From Locusta migratoria (lineage: Eukaryota; Arthropoda; Insecta; Orthoptera; Acrididae): a stretch of 64,000 nt of DNA. The notes beneath the pieces were generated by a model. It searched no databases. It saw nothing but the letters and a program-made list of their open reading frames with translations, and was not told where the DNA came from. Every line of letters begins with the position of its first letter. Positions within the stretch are counted from its first letter, which is position 1. Shown piece after piece: positions 47,245-58,734 of this stretch. The position numbers were made by a program, and so were the translations under genes. Where the stretch lies: NCBI GenBank assembly GCA_026315105.1, contig CM048745.1, forward strand, positions 154,091,323 through 154,155,322, written 5' to 3'.

Positions 47245-47985
47245 ATGAGTGGAGCAATTAAGGAAATGGAGTGAAGGTAAAATCAAGTGCTTGAACTTCG
47301 CAATTCCTATGGTATGGCGTGACCAGAAGAATCATGTTGATGACTGTTACTTCTGTATGGCGAATGTAACGGGATACAACAGAAGAAACATGAAAAACAT
47401 ATCGTATCCTAACTTAGATTCGGCAATTAGACCTGTTCCTCATGGCCCAGGGCTACCAATCGCCTCTCTACCAACATCAGTTGACAGTTGATTCTCTTGA
47501 ATTCTCTGAACCAGATGTAAGTCAAGAAAGCAGTGAATCCAACTATTTTGAGTGTGGTACCGATAGTAGCCCAAAACCTCTTACTCAAACAGAACTTGAC
47601 AATTTGGTGAAAGACTTAGGACTCTTAAAAGATGCAGCACAACTACTGGGTTCACGTCTCAGTGAAAATAACTTACTTGCACACGGTACATCATATTCAT
47701 TGTACCGAAATCGTGATAAAGATTTCAGGGAATTTTTTGTTGAATATGGTTTAATGGTGTTCTGCAAAGACATCGCCGGATTAGTGGTGAAAATGGGCGC
47801 TCAGAAGTATGAGAGTAAGGAACGGAGATTGTTTATAGATTCTTCAAAGCGAAGTTTGAAAGCAGTGTTGTTACATATTGGAAATGGCCTAGGATCAATT
47901 CCAATTGCGTATTCAGTACATTTATAAGAGACATACAATACCATGAAAATACTTCTACAAAATGTGAAGTATGAAGAACACCAGT
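47245..47985 (+). pseudogene. Transposon-associated protein fragment of unnamed family
   Basis: Two frames: VEQLRKWSEGKIKCLNFAIP with MVWRDQKNHVDDCYFCMANV (to about 47485), then after a frameshift LTQTELDNLVKDLGLLKDAA, FREFFVEYGLMVFCKDIAGL and RRLFIDSSKRSLKAVLLHIG. A stop at 47926 replaces a residue of HL-ETYNTMKILLQNVKYEEH. From memory, relatives occur in many invertebrate genomes near mobile elements. The FIDSSKxSLKAVLLHxGN block resembles an RNase-H-like core strand, which is an inference. Confidence 0.6.
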
Positions 47986-48495
47986 ATAGCTATTGCAGTA
48001 TACATGAAGCACGATGGTGAAGAGCTGCTAAGCGTTTAAATGCATAAATCAATTTAAGAAAGGTATAAAAAGAACGAATACTGACTTCCCATTTATATTT
48101 CTCAGGAATACAAGTAGCCCTACTACTTGTGTTCAGAGATAGTTTACTCTTGCTTAACAGGTTGTTATTCAAGACCATATATGATTGAATGAAATAAATA
48201 ACAGGTTTTTACAATATTGGCAGCTCTTAAAAACGAGCTACTTTAGGCAGTACTGGTGGACAGGAAGTTCAAAAGTTTCATTTTATGATTGTTAAAAATA
48301 ACTATTGGTGTCATGAGATTAGTTGCCCCATTGCAGTTCGAAATTTTGTTTATGAAATTAATATTAGCAACTTGTAACACAGAATTTAAAGGTAATCTGC
48401 TTTACATATAGGTATAACAACTGAAAGGGTTTGCAGAACTGTGTATAGTTCCATATATAAATGACACATAGCCACACTGGATGCTCTTCCTGAAG
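47984..48495 (-). repeat. Dispersed repeat, inverted partner of 28430-28916
   Basis: Matches 28430-28916 in reverse complement; it begins where the preceding protein homology stops. Confidence 0.75.
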
Positions 48496-49828
48496 TTGAA
48501 CCCTATGACAATAGTTGTTGACTTTTGAGCAGTTCACGCTGCTGTAAAGTATTTGACTTACAGCATTAAAAATGCTAATATTTTTGCTAGATACCCTGAA
48601 GCTAATTTTAGATGCATTAGTTAAGAAAAAGTTATGGCATACTTCGTGTTCTTAAAAGAATTTGGTAGTGGCTGGTTGCTGTAATCACAAGGTAAGAAGC
48701 TATTTTCCAGTGATGTATCTGATGGCATATTTCACTTTCATAATCGATTTTTTTAGGCAACCCTGTTTGATATTTTTATGCTATGAAATATCCAAATATT
48801 GGAGAAGACAGGACTAAATCAAAGAAATTTATGTTTGTACAAAACTTTCACAATCGTCGTTCAAACTGAGAAAGTGCCAAAAAATCGTGTCTGGCGATAA
48901 ATCCCGTTCATATGCTGCACTTAGAACGCTAAAAAACTAAATGTTATAGTTCGGTTTTGTTAAGAAGAGGAAATTCTGTTAGCCAATTTATACACCGTAT
49001 GTGTAGATGGACTCTCACAGTGATCACCGACTACCTAGACATATGGCACAGTAAAGCACAGGGTCTTGAACAACATGGCCCAAAGGCACATAATGACTCT
49101 TTAATGAGTCGAAACTAGTCATCATATGACATCATTAAACGATCTATGGCAATTAAGGTCTTATAAAGGGATTCATAACTATTATATTAAAAGATCTCCT
49201 CCTAGAAATCAACGTAAATAAGATTTCAGGTAATTATAATTAACTGTTATTCTATTCAACGTGTGTGTAACCTAGAAAACTGCAACTTTCGTTTTATCCC
49301 GGTGAGTCTGGCAGATTTCAGGACAGAGTTATGAAATTAATGTATTTCGATGATCTTTGACACGTATGTAGGGCATCAATGCGGGTAAAAGCTAGTAAGT
49401 GTTTACAAGTCTTTACAAATTGCAAGTGAACTTAACGGAAGTTTTAATTAATCATTACAACTGCAATCGCTGGTTCTGTTGCAGCAACAGAGTGTCACTA
49501 GGGACTGAACAGCTCAGTAAGCGCCAGACAATGTTCTAAAATCAGAAGTACTGAAGGAACGGCGAGAAACTTCAGAAAGCGTACATTTTATTTAATTTTT
49601 CCGTGTAATTATACGTCGGATTCGTCAGGCATGAAGACTACCTGTGCTGGAAAACTAAAAATAGACGAGTGCGACGCCGGGAACAAGCCTTTCTGTGCAC
49701 AAGAGGCAGGTACTTGGCGCTAATTAGAGTAAAAATACGGGCTGGCGAAGTTAGAAGCGGCAGGATACGAATTAACGGCAGTCAACGACGCTCAGGAATC
49801 GAGGTGGCAGACGAGTCATTGCACGAAA
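48496..49828. other. AT-rich segment, nothing recognised
   Basis: No element ends, coding motifs or RNA genes recognised. Confidence 0.45.
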
Positions 49829-49844
49829 AAGAGAGAGAGAGAGA

Positions 49845-49900
<56 letters not shown>
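49829..49900. repeat. (GA)n microsatellite
   Basis: About 35 GA units with two aga interruptions. Confidence 0.97.
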
Positions 49901-49904
<4 letters not shown>

Positions 49905-50499
49905 AAGGAGGTAACGTTCTTACTGACTGACATATGAAGAATGTCAACGAGCGGCTAGGGGAAAATACGTATAAATAACGCTCAGAAAATGCACGACAGC
50001 GCAAATAATGAAATCGTTGATGCATGTCCAGATGAGAATATTTACCGATTTTTAATCTGGGAACACGAAGACAGACTACGTGTAAATGAAAATCACTGAA
50101 TTAATTTCTGTATGTACACACGAAATTTAATTTAGCTCCTCATCATCAACTGTGACATTTGCCTTCCTAATGAGTAGCACAGTGAATTCTAGTCAGAAGG
50201 CAAACTCAATTTTCTGGGCTTCTATTGTGTTAGGCTCAAGAGATAAAATTTTTTCAAAGATGGTTACTGTTATCACGATTTCATATTTTTTGATATACTA
50301 GCATTAAAACGTGGTACCAGGTGATGAAGGTTACAGATTCTGAGCCGCGTGGGAATGGTCATATAATCTAATAATGAAACCTCCCTCTCGTCTGTTCTGT
50401 GTTCAGTTTTTAACGGACCATCCAACTTACAACTAAATCTGAGGGGGGGGGGGGGGCGATGGGAAGGTTCCCTTGTACGGCGCCATGCCACGGATTGCT

Positions 50500-50638
50500 C
50501 AGTCGCTCCCCCATCGGACGTTCGAGTCACTCTCGATCATGTGTGTGTGTGTGTGTGTGTGTGTTTGTCCTTAGGTTAGTTTACCTTAGTGTAAGTAGTT
50601 TGTAAGCTACGGACTGATGACCACGCAGTTTGGTCCAG
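50500..50638 (+). repeat. SINE family 2, degenerate head with GT expansion
   Basis: B box gttcgagtcactctc, (tg)n, gtccttaggttagtttacc and gactgatgaccacgcag. The A-box region is poorly preserved. Confidence 0.7.
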
Positions 50639-50904
50639 TAAAAAATAATAATAATAAAATTAAAATAAAAAAGTGAGAAAAAATTTCTCAAATTATCTTT
50701 ACGTATATAAGGAACTCATAGTTCGATGGGGGATCTATAATTGTTTAATAATGATTTTGCAGCCATGATCGCATTTTTCATTTATTATGTTACCGGTTTC
50801 GGCGTGCTCGACGCCATCTTCAGACATTTACATAAGTTCACGACATTTTTTATATACTAAAAGAGTACATCCAGGTTGCCAAAGGGTACATCCATCACCA
50901 AACA

Positions 50905-51085
50905 TAAAATTAGTAGTCACAAATAAAACATATACATCAATCTTCTAATGGTTCTGAAGCGAGGTACTTCAAAGTCTGCGCTTATACTGGACTTCAATTA
51001 ATATTGAACTTAGACTTTGAAGTACCTCGCTTCAGAACCATTAGAAGATGGATGTATATATATTTTTTTTGTGACTACTAATTTT
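50905..51085. repeat. Inner palindrome 1
   Basis: Arms cttctaatggttctgaagcg and cgcttcagaaccattagaag with aggtacttcaaagtc / gactttgaagtacct, continuing outward to tagtagtcacaaa / tttgtgactacta. Confidence 0.88.
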
Positions 51086-51089
51086 ATTG

Positions 51090-51324
51090 CAAATGTTTGT
51101 AAAGCTTATGGGACTTAACTACGGTCCTCTCAAAAACCAACAACAACCAACCAACCAACTTAACTACGGGGTCATCAGTCCCTAAACTTACAAACTACTT
51201 ATGAACTAGCTAATCCTAAGGACGGCATAAATATCCATGCCCGAAGGGGATTCGAACCCCCGACCGTAGTGGCCGTGCAGACCGTGACTGGAGCGCCTCA
51301 GTCCCCTCGGCCACCGCGGCCGGC
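51090..51324 (-). repeat. SINE family 1 with 46-bp internal insertion
   Basis: Perfect 13-bp TSD actaattttattg at 51077-51089 and 51325-51337. An extra stretch (cctctcaaaaaccaacaac then ccaaccaaccaac) separates a repeated cttaactacgg in the tail. Confidence 0.93.
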
Positions 51325-51334
51325 ACTAATTTTA

Positions 51335-51615
51335 TTGTAGAAAGATATAAATAAGCCAAGATCGCGGATCATCAATTTTTATTTAAGACGACCGATTTCG
51401 CTGAACTATCTCAGCATCATCTGGTCCAATAAAATCATTTTACAAGGGCATAATCTGTTAAAAAGGAATGGCGGAAATTTAAAACATGCATGTTATGGCC
51501 TTGTAAATTGATTTTATTGGACCAGATGATGCTGACATAGTTCAGCGAAATCGGTCGTCTTAAATAAAAATTGATGACCAGTGATCTTGGCTTTTTTATA
51601 TCTTTCTACAATATA
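51335..51615. repeat. Inner palindrome 2
   Basis: Arms attgtagaaagatataaata ... gaccgatttcgctgaacta and tagttcagcgaaatcggtc ... atatctttctacaat, with ccagatgatgctg / cagcatcatctgg nearer the centre. Confidence 0.88.
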
Positions 51616-51841
51616 ATTGGATCGCCTCCTAGAACATAAACAAACTACTAATTTTATGTTTGTTGATGCCTCAACCTGGATGTACTCTTTTAGTATATAA
51701 AAAAATGTCGTGAAATTATGTAAATTACGACAGGTCTGAAGATGGCGTCGAGCACGCCGGAAACGGTAACATGATAAATGAAAAATGCCATCTTGGCTGC
51801 AAAATCATTATTAATTATCTTTACATTAATCTTAATCTTGT

Positions 51842-51857
51842 TCCCCCCCCCCCCCCC
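51842..51857. repeat. Poly(C) run
   Basis: Run of about 15 C. Confidence 0.95.
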
Positions 51858-52317
51858 TTGGCACAAAATATATTTGCTACTACATACACACCATATGTAC
51901 TGTTTCAACAGTACATTTTAATGAATTGGCAAACCTTAAAGGTTATTTATTGTTGGTTTTGGAAGGGACTAAACAGTGACGGTTATCAGTCCCTTGGTAC
52001 AGTCTTAGAGATAAAACATTTTGTTAAGCGTTCCGACGTAGATGCGTTAACAAGTCAAAGCTTAAAAGGAACAGGTAAATGTGAAGAAGGGATACAAGTT
52101 AAAACGAAGAAGAGATAAATGGCAAAAACAATACAAGAGTGTTGTTGCTGGGTGATCACAGAAATATAAGTAACACATCCAGCCACTCTGGGACACATTA
52201 AAACACCTACCTAGAAGACTTAGGCAGGTGGAGGATAGAGTATGACAAACACACACATACTTTAAATGGACTTGTAAAATCCACACTCACGGATAAAATT
52301 TAAAACAGAAGAAACCA

Positions 52318-52516
52318 GCCGGCCGCGGTGGCCGAGGGGACTGAGGCGCTCCAGTCACGGTCTGCACGGCCACTACGGTCGGGGGTTCGAATCCCCCCTC
52401 GGGCATGGATATTTGTGCCGTCCTTAGTCTTAGCTAGTTCATAAGTAGTTTGTAAGCTTAGGGACTGATGACCCCGTAGTTAAGTCCCATAAGTTCTACA
52501 GACATTTGAACATTTG
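52318..52516 (+). repeat. SINE family 1, full copy in LINE
   Basis: Perfect 11-bp TSD agaagaaacca at 52307-52317 and 52517-52527. Head ggccgcggtggccgagggga, B box ggttcgaatcccccc. Confidence 0.95.
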
Positions 52517-52700
52517 AGAAGAAACCACGGAGGCATTGTCAACTACAGCAAGCTGCAAAGCGTCAGGGATATTAAAATTTCGCCGTTTTTCGGCTAAATT
52601 GCGGCATTCAGGTAAGAAGTGCGCAACTGTCAAAGGGGCACCACATAGACACTGAGGAGGGTCCTCGCGACGCAAAAGGTGACCATGCGTGAGCCATGTA

Positions 52701-54307
52701 TCCTATACATATTATAAATGCGAAAGTTTGTATGTTTGTTACCGCATCACGCTAAAACTACAGCACTGATTTAGATGAAATTTCATATAGAGGTTTCTTA
52801 TTTCTTGGATTAGGACATAGGCTACTTTTCAAAATGTTTATTACAAGTTATTTATTTGAAATACATCCATAGACATACGTAACGGTTGTAAGAGGCTTCT
52901 AATACAACAGCAGAAGAGCATTGTAGGGTGTGTCATGTTTAGCTGCGAGGGTTAACGTGTCATGTAATAGTCTTTCGTTATTTTGGGCATTGGTTCGGGT
53001 CCTACTATAGTGAAATTTTTTTTTCTTTGTTATTGTTATCTTTTTTTACTTTCGAATATACAAAAAGATTCTTGGATACTGCCAAAACGGCTTAACTGAT
53101 ATATAATTACATATACAAGAAATCTGAATGTTGGCGTTTATGCCGCATTCAGTTTCATTTGTTGTAACAAATGAAGGAAGTATGTATATAAATTGAAGAC
53201 TTTAAATAAAATATGCTCTATGTACCATGGCAAGAAAAAACATTGACGTTTTGTGTAGAATGGGATCTAGATACCAAGCCCTATTTTGTGTACAAAGCGC
53301 GAACTGCCACGTATAAATAGCGTACGTAAACTGCAACGAAAGTAGTAGCAAATGCACTCAAGAGATGGCAGGCGGTACGCTGCAGTTAACATATGGAACG
53401 TTATAGATGTTCGAACATTGGGATGTTATCGTAATTCTTTAAAATTGTATTCTCTTTGGATTTCAATTAATTATAGTTTCTTTGGTGATTTCGATTATTT
53501 ATAGCATTTGAACGTTTGCTTTTAGTTCTTCTGTTGGTTCGCTTTTCATTTGTAGGATCTCAACAGTTCATTTCTCCGTTAGACGTGTTTTTTATCTCTT
53601 TACTTTTCTCCGTTAGGTTTGTTGTTTATTTCGTTACATTTCTCCGTTAGGTTTGCTGTTTATTTTGTTCCTTTACTTGTTATTTGTTTTCGATTACTGT
53701 ATTGTTGTTATTGTAGTTACTTACTGTCAGGGGTGCTATCCCACAAGTTGGAGCTGAAGGTGGGTGTGCCTGTTTTATTGATGCGTAACTTGGATGCACC
53801 ACGATTATGCAATGGCACCAGGTTACGCATCACGGACCTGAGAAGGCATATCGTGCAGGCCACCATCATCACCGGTGGAGCCAAGAGAGAGACTGTATTA
53901 ATACCACGAATTCCCATCATCCCAACAAACTTGCCATTCCAGGTTAACCGGTTACAGTTCCCATTGAAAGTGGCCTTCTCGATTACTATAAACATGAGTC
54001 AAGGACAAACGTTAAAAGTGGCAGGTATTCATCTGGCCACCCCATGTTTCTCGCACGGACAGCTCTACGTAGGCTGCTCCCGTGTATCGAGAGCTAGAAA
54101 TCTCTACATATACTCGGAGAACAAGAAGACTCGAAACGTCGTTTACAGTGACGTATTGCAATAGATTTTTGGCTCTCCATCCGTTCCAAGACAATTATAT
54201 ATTCCGTGCTAACAATGTCGCAAACAGTCATGTAGTTATTTATGCTCTTTCTTGGCACTTTAATGTCTGACTATTGAACCGCGGGTAGCACCGCGGGGAG
54301 CAGCTAG
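52701..54307 (+). mobile_element. Helitron carrying a helicase C-terminus
   Basis: Starts TCCTATACATATTATAAATG after A and ends with a ccgcggg...ccgcggg hairpin region, then CTAG, followed by T. No TSD. The flanks are continuous in the frame of the interrupted LINE, which fixes both ends. Only the end of the helicase is encoded; Rep is absent. Confidence 0.93.
53740..54164 (+). CDS. Helitron Pif1-type helicase, C-terminal fragment
   Basis: Open frame with LELKVGVPVLLMRNLD, LCNGTRLRI, FQVNRLQFPLKVAFSITINM, SQGQTLKVAGIHL and FSHGQLYVGCSRVSRARNLY, stop at 54162. These are the last SF1 helicase motifs (V and VI) of Helitron Rep-Hel proteins. The N-terminal 1000+ residues, including the Walker motifs and Rep, are missing. 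The open frame suggests recent origin. Confidence 0.88.
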
Positions 54308-54490
54308 TGGCCTATACGGAGCCGGCAAAGGACAACCGACTCCCTGCGAGAAGCCCTCAGGGAGGTCTTCCATGCAGCGGTAGAGGGCTTGACAACACGG
54401 AGCTTATTGGGTTCGGTCGAGTCTGCCCATTCAGAATTCCAAACCCCAAGGACCTTGCGGGTCAACTGGGATCGGAGGTCTGAGACTGGG

Positions 54491-54998
54491 AGTACTCAGT
54501 TTTATTTGCTACAGCGCATTGGCTGACTAGCCTTCTTCGGATAAGATGTCACTAGAGAACAGTGAGTGCGCCGGCAGTAATATTCCGGGCTAGTAACTTC
54601 CCGAGTTTGCTGCTACCAGTCGACCTCGCCGTAAGATGAACACTGCAAGTTTAGTTTACGGTCTTTCCTCGACAACGAATGGGCCGAACGTAGCCTGCAG
54701 TCTGCAGTCTGCGCTGGATAGCCTTTATGCTGGGCGAGCGCCCCAGTTACAACTTGCCCCGCTGCCGGATGTATCGCCGGCTTCGGCTGCGCTTTTATCG
54801 ACGCCCCATAAAACACTCTGAGCAGCACCAACTGCGCCGCCTCGCCTCGTCCGTCATATCTGTCAACACCCCGGGCACAGTTGGGCTGCCTGCTCTGTCC
54901 CCTGTCTACTGCGGTATATTACATTAGCTTCGTGGCGAGAGGCAGCCTGCGCCGAGGAGCATTTCACAAATTGCTTCGCAGATTAAATTACTCTTTTA
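54491..54998. other. Segment between LINE and foldback element
   Basis: GC-richer sequence, unassigned; nothing recognised. Confidence 0.4.
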
Positions 54999-55077
54999 GC
55001 CCACTTTAGGTTACGGTAGTAACACTAAAAGTGGGCCTTTGCGATCGTCTTTTAACAGCTCGAAATTTAAACGAAAA

Positions 55078-55865
55078 TAACGGCTTAACCATACACCTGA
55101 CACGAAAATTGAATAACCGAATTTGTAGAGCAGAAAATTCTCTATAACTTTGAACCTCATGTTTTTTTCATATCTCGTATCGTTTCAGAGATAATTGCAA
55201 AAATAACGGCCATTTTGGGATGTCTGTCTGTCTGTCCGTAACGTGTTCCCGTTTTTAAGACCAACCGTTCAACGGATCAACACCAAATTTTACAGACATA
55301 ATTGTAGGCCGACAGAGACCAGAACCTCCCTTTTTCAAATTTTTCGGACAAAAAATACGGTAGTAATACCAAAAAAGCCGTTTGTAATATAATTGTAATT
55401 TCGAACGAACCGTTCATCTGACACGAAAATTGAATAACCTAATTGGTAGAGGGGAAAATTCTTTACAATTTCGCCATGTTATGTTTTTTTTTCATATCTT
55501 GCATCATTGCAGAGATATTTGCAAAAATTACGGCGATTTGACGATGTCTGTCTGGTTGTAACGTGTTCCCACTTTTTAGGTGGAACCGTTCAACCGATCG
55601 GCACCAAATTTTACAGACATAATTGTTGGCTACCAGATACCAGAACCTCGCTTTTTCAAATATTTCGGACAAGACATACGTTAGTAATACCAAATAAAGC
55701 CGATTGTAATTAAATTTTAATTGCATATAAACTGTTCATCAGACGCTAAAATTCAATAACCGAATTTGTTGAGGAGAAGATTCGCTACAGCTTTGTTCCC
55801 TTATTTTTTTATCATATCTCGTATCGTTTGAGAGATATTTGCAAAATTAACAGAGTTTTGACACC
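55078..55865. repeat. ~330-bp tandem units in left arm
   Basis: Units start near 55078, 55408 and 55736, each with gacacgaaaattgaataac-like, catatctcgtatcgtttc-like and tttacagacataattg-like blocks. Confidence 0.8.
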
Positions 55866-56149
55866 CTACACTGAATTAACGAAAACCAGCCGTTCGCAGA
55901 TGTCACGTGACATTCCTCGCCCAGAACTCTGTCTGGCATAAGCCATCTTGCGTTGCGTATTTGATGAATTTCTTATTTTAACTTACACGTTGTCATTTCA
56001 AAGCAATGGCGCACTGAAACATTAACAAAAACACGTCGTTCTTTGTACGATAAATGATAATGTAGTGTCTACAAACGCCATATTAGCACCAGTTAACAAC
56101 GGCCATCAATAGTATGAGATTAAAGCACTTAAATTCTAAGTGTTGGCCA

Positions 56150-56212
56150 TAGCGTAGTGGACTGTGACGTTGAAGGTCAGTGGTTCAAATCCGCCACTAC
56201 CTAACATTTTTT
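56150..56212 (+). promoter_or_regulatory. tRNA-like Pol III module in left arm
   Basis: A-box-like tagcgtagtgga (56150-56161), exact B box ggttcaaatcc (56182-56192) and a six-T terminator (56206-56212). The right arm has a diverged version on the minus strand at 60676-60760. Confidence 0.5.
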
Positions 56213-56429
56213 CCTAAGAGGGTTTCAGACACTTTATTAATTAATTTTTTATTGTTTACATTATTATTTTGGACCAAAATGTTTGCAAGAACTTATAAAA
56301 CTACAAATCTACAGTGGGCCGTAAAACATGTCAGTGTGATTTTTTTTCAGTTTTCAACTCCCACGTCTCGTAAAGGAGCTGATAAGCCTTTTGCAGTCAG
56401 ACGACTTTATACATCCTTTATTTTCATTT

Positions 56430-57370
56430 ATTTACTACACTCATCGTTTCCTTCAAAAATTAAATCACTATTGTTCATGCTATTCATGGATCATATGTTG
56501 AAAACAGTAGACTGGCAGGGCGGGATTAAAATAGGTCGAAACAAAATAAGCAGTCTCGCATATGCGGATGACTTAGTTGTAATGGCAGATTCGATTGAAA
56601 GGTTGCAATCTAATATTTCAGAGCTCGATCAGAGGTGCAATGATTATGATATGAAGATCAGCATCTCCAAAACGAAAGTAATTCAAGATTCAAACAGATT
56701 GAGTGCCAGATAAGAGGAACAAAGTTAGAACAGGTAGACAGTTTCAAGTATCTGGGATGTATTTTCCTACAGGATGGCAACATCGCGAAAGAACTGGAAT
56801 CGAGGTGCAGCAAAGCTAATGCAGTGAGTGCTCAGCTAAGATCTACTCTCTTCTGCAAGAAGGAAGTAAGAACCAAGACTAATTTAGCAGTGCACCACTC
56901 TATCTTTCGACCAACTTTGTTGTATGGGAGTGAAAGTTGAGTGGATACAGGTTACCTTATTCATAAGGTAGACGTTACAGATATGAAAGTAGCAAGAATG
57001 ATTGCAGGTACCAATAGATGGGAACAATGACAGGAGGGTGTCCTTAATGAGGAAATCAAAGTAAAGCAGGGACTAAACACCATACAGGAAGCAGTTAGAG
57101 CGAACAGACTGAGATGGTGGGGTCATGTTACACGCATGGGAGAAGCAAGGTTACCTATGAGACTCATGAGCTCGGCAGCGGAGGGTAAGAGGAGTCGAGG
57201 TAGACCAAGAAGAAAGTACTTAGATTCGGTGCAGAATGATTTTAAAGTAAAAGGCATAACATCAGCCGAGGCATCAATGTTAGCATTGAATAGGGGATCA
57301 TAGAGGAATTTTATTAGAGGTACTATGCTCTAGACTGAACGCTGAAAGGCATAATCAGTCTCTGATGATG
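56430..57370 (+). pseudogene. LINE RT with YADD box, same family as 42703-43320
   Basis: LLFMLFMDHMLKTVDWQGGI, ISSLAYADDLVVMADSIERL, DMKISISKTKVIQDSN, then in shifted frames YLGCIFLQDGNIAKELESRC and IQEAVRANRLRWWGHVTRMG. Several stops. Inserted inside the foldback element. Confidence 0.85.
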
Positions 57371-57499
57371 ATGACTACACTCAGGGAGCGAAAATTTCCA
57401 AATGCCGATCTCGGCTTAATAAAAAAGTTTATTTTTTTGAAAACACTAGAGCTGGGTTCACAACTGTACAAGCCCGAAAAGATAAGCGGCAATTTTATT

Positions 57500-57720
57500 G
57501 ATGAATAACGTAGGTCTACATTTCTACTACATCTGCATCTACTTGGGAAACTCTGCAAACCACATTTAAGTTCCTGGCAGAGGGTTCATCGAGCCATCTT
57601 GATGCTATTTATCTCCCGTTCCATTCTCGAATAGCGCGCGGGAAGAAATATACCTGGATCTCTCCGTTCGAACTCTGATTTCTCGAATTTTATTCTGATG
57701 ATCACTTCTACATATGTAAG
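57500..57720 (+). repeat. Dispersed LINE-3'-type repeat
   Basis: ctacatctgcatctacttgg, ggcagagggttcatcgag and ctcccgttccattctcgaat recall a repeat common in arthropod genomes, probably the untranslated end of a LINE. No TSD. Confidence 0.45.
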
Positions 57721-57839
57721 TGGCAGTCCGGCGAGTAAGTGTATCAGCGCACTCAACTGAAGATGGCAGCCAGTTGGTCTGCCGAAATATCGTGTTCAGT
57801 TGACGACGGTATCCGGCTGCACACCCGAGATGATTTTTA

Positions 57840-58152
57840 TCAGTTATTATTATCTGGATCCCACAATGGGCAGCAATACTCCAAAAAAAGGACGGCGGAC
57901 AAACGTAGTGTATGCAGTTTCTTTAGTAGCTCTGTTGCATCTTTTAAGGGTTCTGCCAATAGAAAGCAGTCTCTGGTTCGCCTTTCCCTTACGTGTTCTT
58001 TCCAGTTTAAGTCTGAAGAAATAGTAATTCCTAGGTTTTTTCTGGAGTTTGCGGCCTTCATTTTTGATTGATTTATCTTGTAAACTAAGTTTAAAAGATT
58101 TTTTTTCCGTACTCATGTGGACGACTTCACACTTCTCATTATTTAGAGGCAA
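57840..58152 (-). pseudogene. LINE reverse-transcriptase C-terminal fragment
   Basis: The minus strand reads PLNNEKCEVVHMSTEKKSFK, then in another frame NLGITISSDLNWKEHV and LFLEYCCPLWDPDNNN. The order KCxVMH, LGxxISSDLxW, LEYCxxxWDP is standard for CR1/Jockey-group LINEs. Confidence 0.78.
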
Positions 58153-58169
58153 CTGACTTACTGAATGCC

Positions 58170-58375
58170 CAGTTTGGAAAGTAGGAGGCGAGGTACTGAT
58201 AGAATTGAAGTTGTGGGGTGTGACCGTCAGTCGTGTCGGGATAACTTAGTGGTAGAGTCCTTTCCCGCGAAAGGCAACGGTTCCAGGTTCGAGTCCCTGT
58301 TCTGGCACACAATTTTAATCTACCAGGAAGTTCATATCAGCACACACTCCGCTGCCGAGTGAAAGTTTCTTCAAG
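58170..58375 (+). repeat. SINE family 3 copy
   Basis: agtttggaaagtaggaggcg, A-box-like taacttagtggtagagtcc, B box ggttcgagtccc and the ccgctgccgagtgaaagttt body. Confidence 0.82.
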
Positions 58376-58734
58376 TTACAACTTGGATAAAGCGGCAAAT
58401 CTGACAAAATAATCACAACGACAATACAAAATACGCATGTTATAACTTGCTATTAATATGTGCGTGAAGGAATATTAATTAACATGCATATAATTTTTAG
58501 TCACAATTATTATAATATACAATATAAATAAAAGATTAATATCAACAATAATTCAGTTTCTTGAGACAAACATTGTATCATAATAGCAAAGGTTTTACAT
58601 GTGAGGAGAGACATTCTTTAAAATTTGTGCTGTAGTCGGGATTCGAAACCGGGAACATTGAGGCAGAATTAAAGTAGGTGGTGGACGTGCTTGAAGACAG
58701 TCCGCGTAGCCGTTTTGTACGTGACGCTGTGTTA

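Larger units (their letters stand above)
50748..51812. mobile_element. Foldback element (outer palindrome of three)
   Basis: Left arm from about 50748 (attttgcagccatgatcgca, ggcgtgctcgacgccatc) pairs with the right arm ending about 51812 (gatggcgtcgagcacgcc, ggctgcaaaatcatta). The inner arm ends (gagtacatccaggttg and caacctggatgtactc) also pair. Between the arms lie two further palindromes and a SINE. Confidence 0.8.
51945..54490 (-). pseudogene. LINE 3' part, frame interrupted by a SINE and a Helitron
   Basis: From 54490 the minus strand reads SDLRSQLTRKVLGVWNSEWA and TSLRASRRESVVLCRLRIG; the frame resumes after the Helitron (52700) with TWLTHGHLLRREDPPQCLCG and LTVAHFLPECRN (CxC...H...C knuckle) and, after the SINE, reaches a stop at 52262. 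The 3' UTR runs to about 51945. The segments are open and in frame with each other if both insertions are ignored. The 5' part is absent. Confidence 0.85.

Noticed and set aside
53619..53740. Hydrophobic N-terminus of the Helitron ORF
   Set aside because: Helicase similarity begins only near 53740; the leucine-rich start is AT-rich untranslated sequence that happens to be open.
55078..55865. CRISPR-like array
   Set aside because: The spaced repeats are about 330 bp and part of transposon arms in an animal genome.
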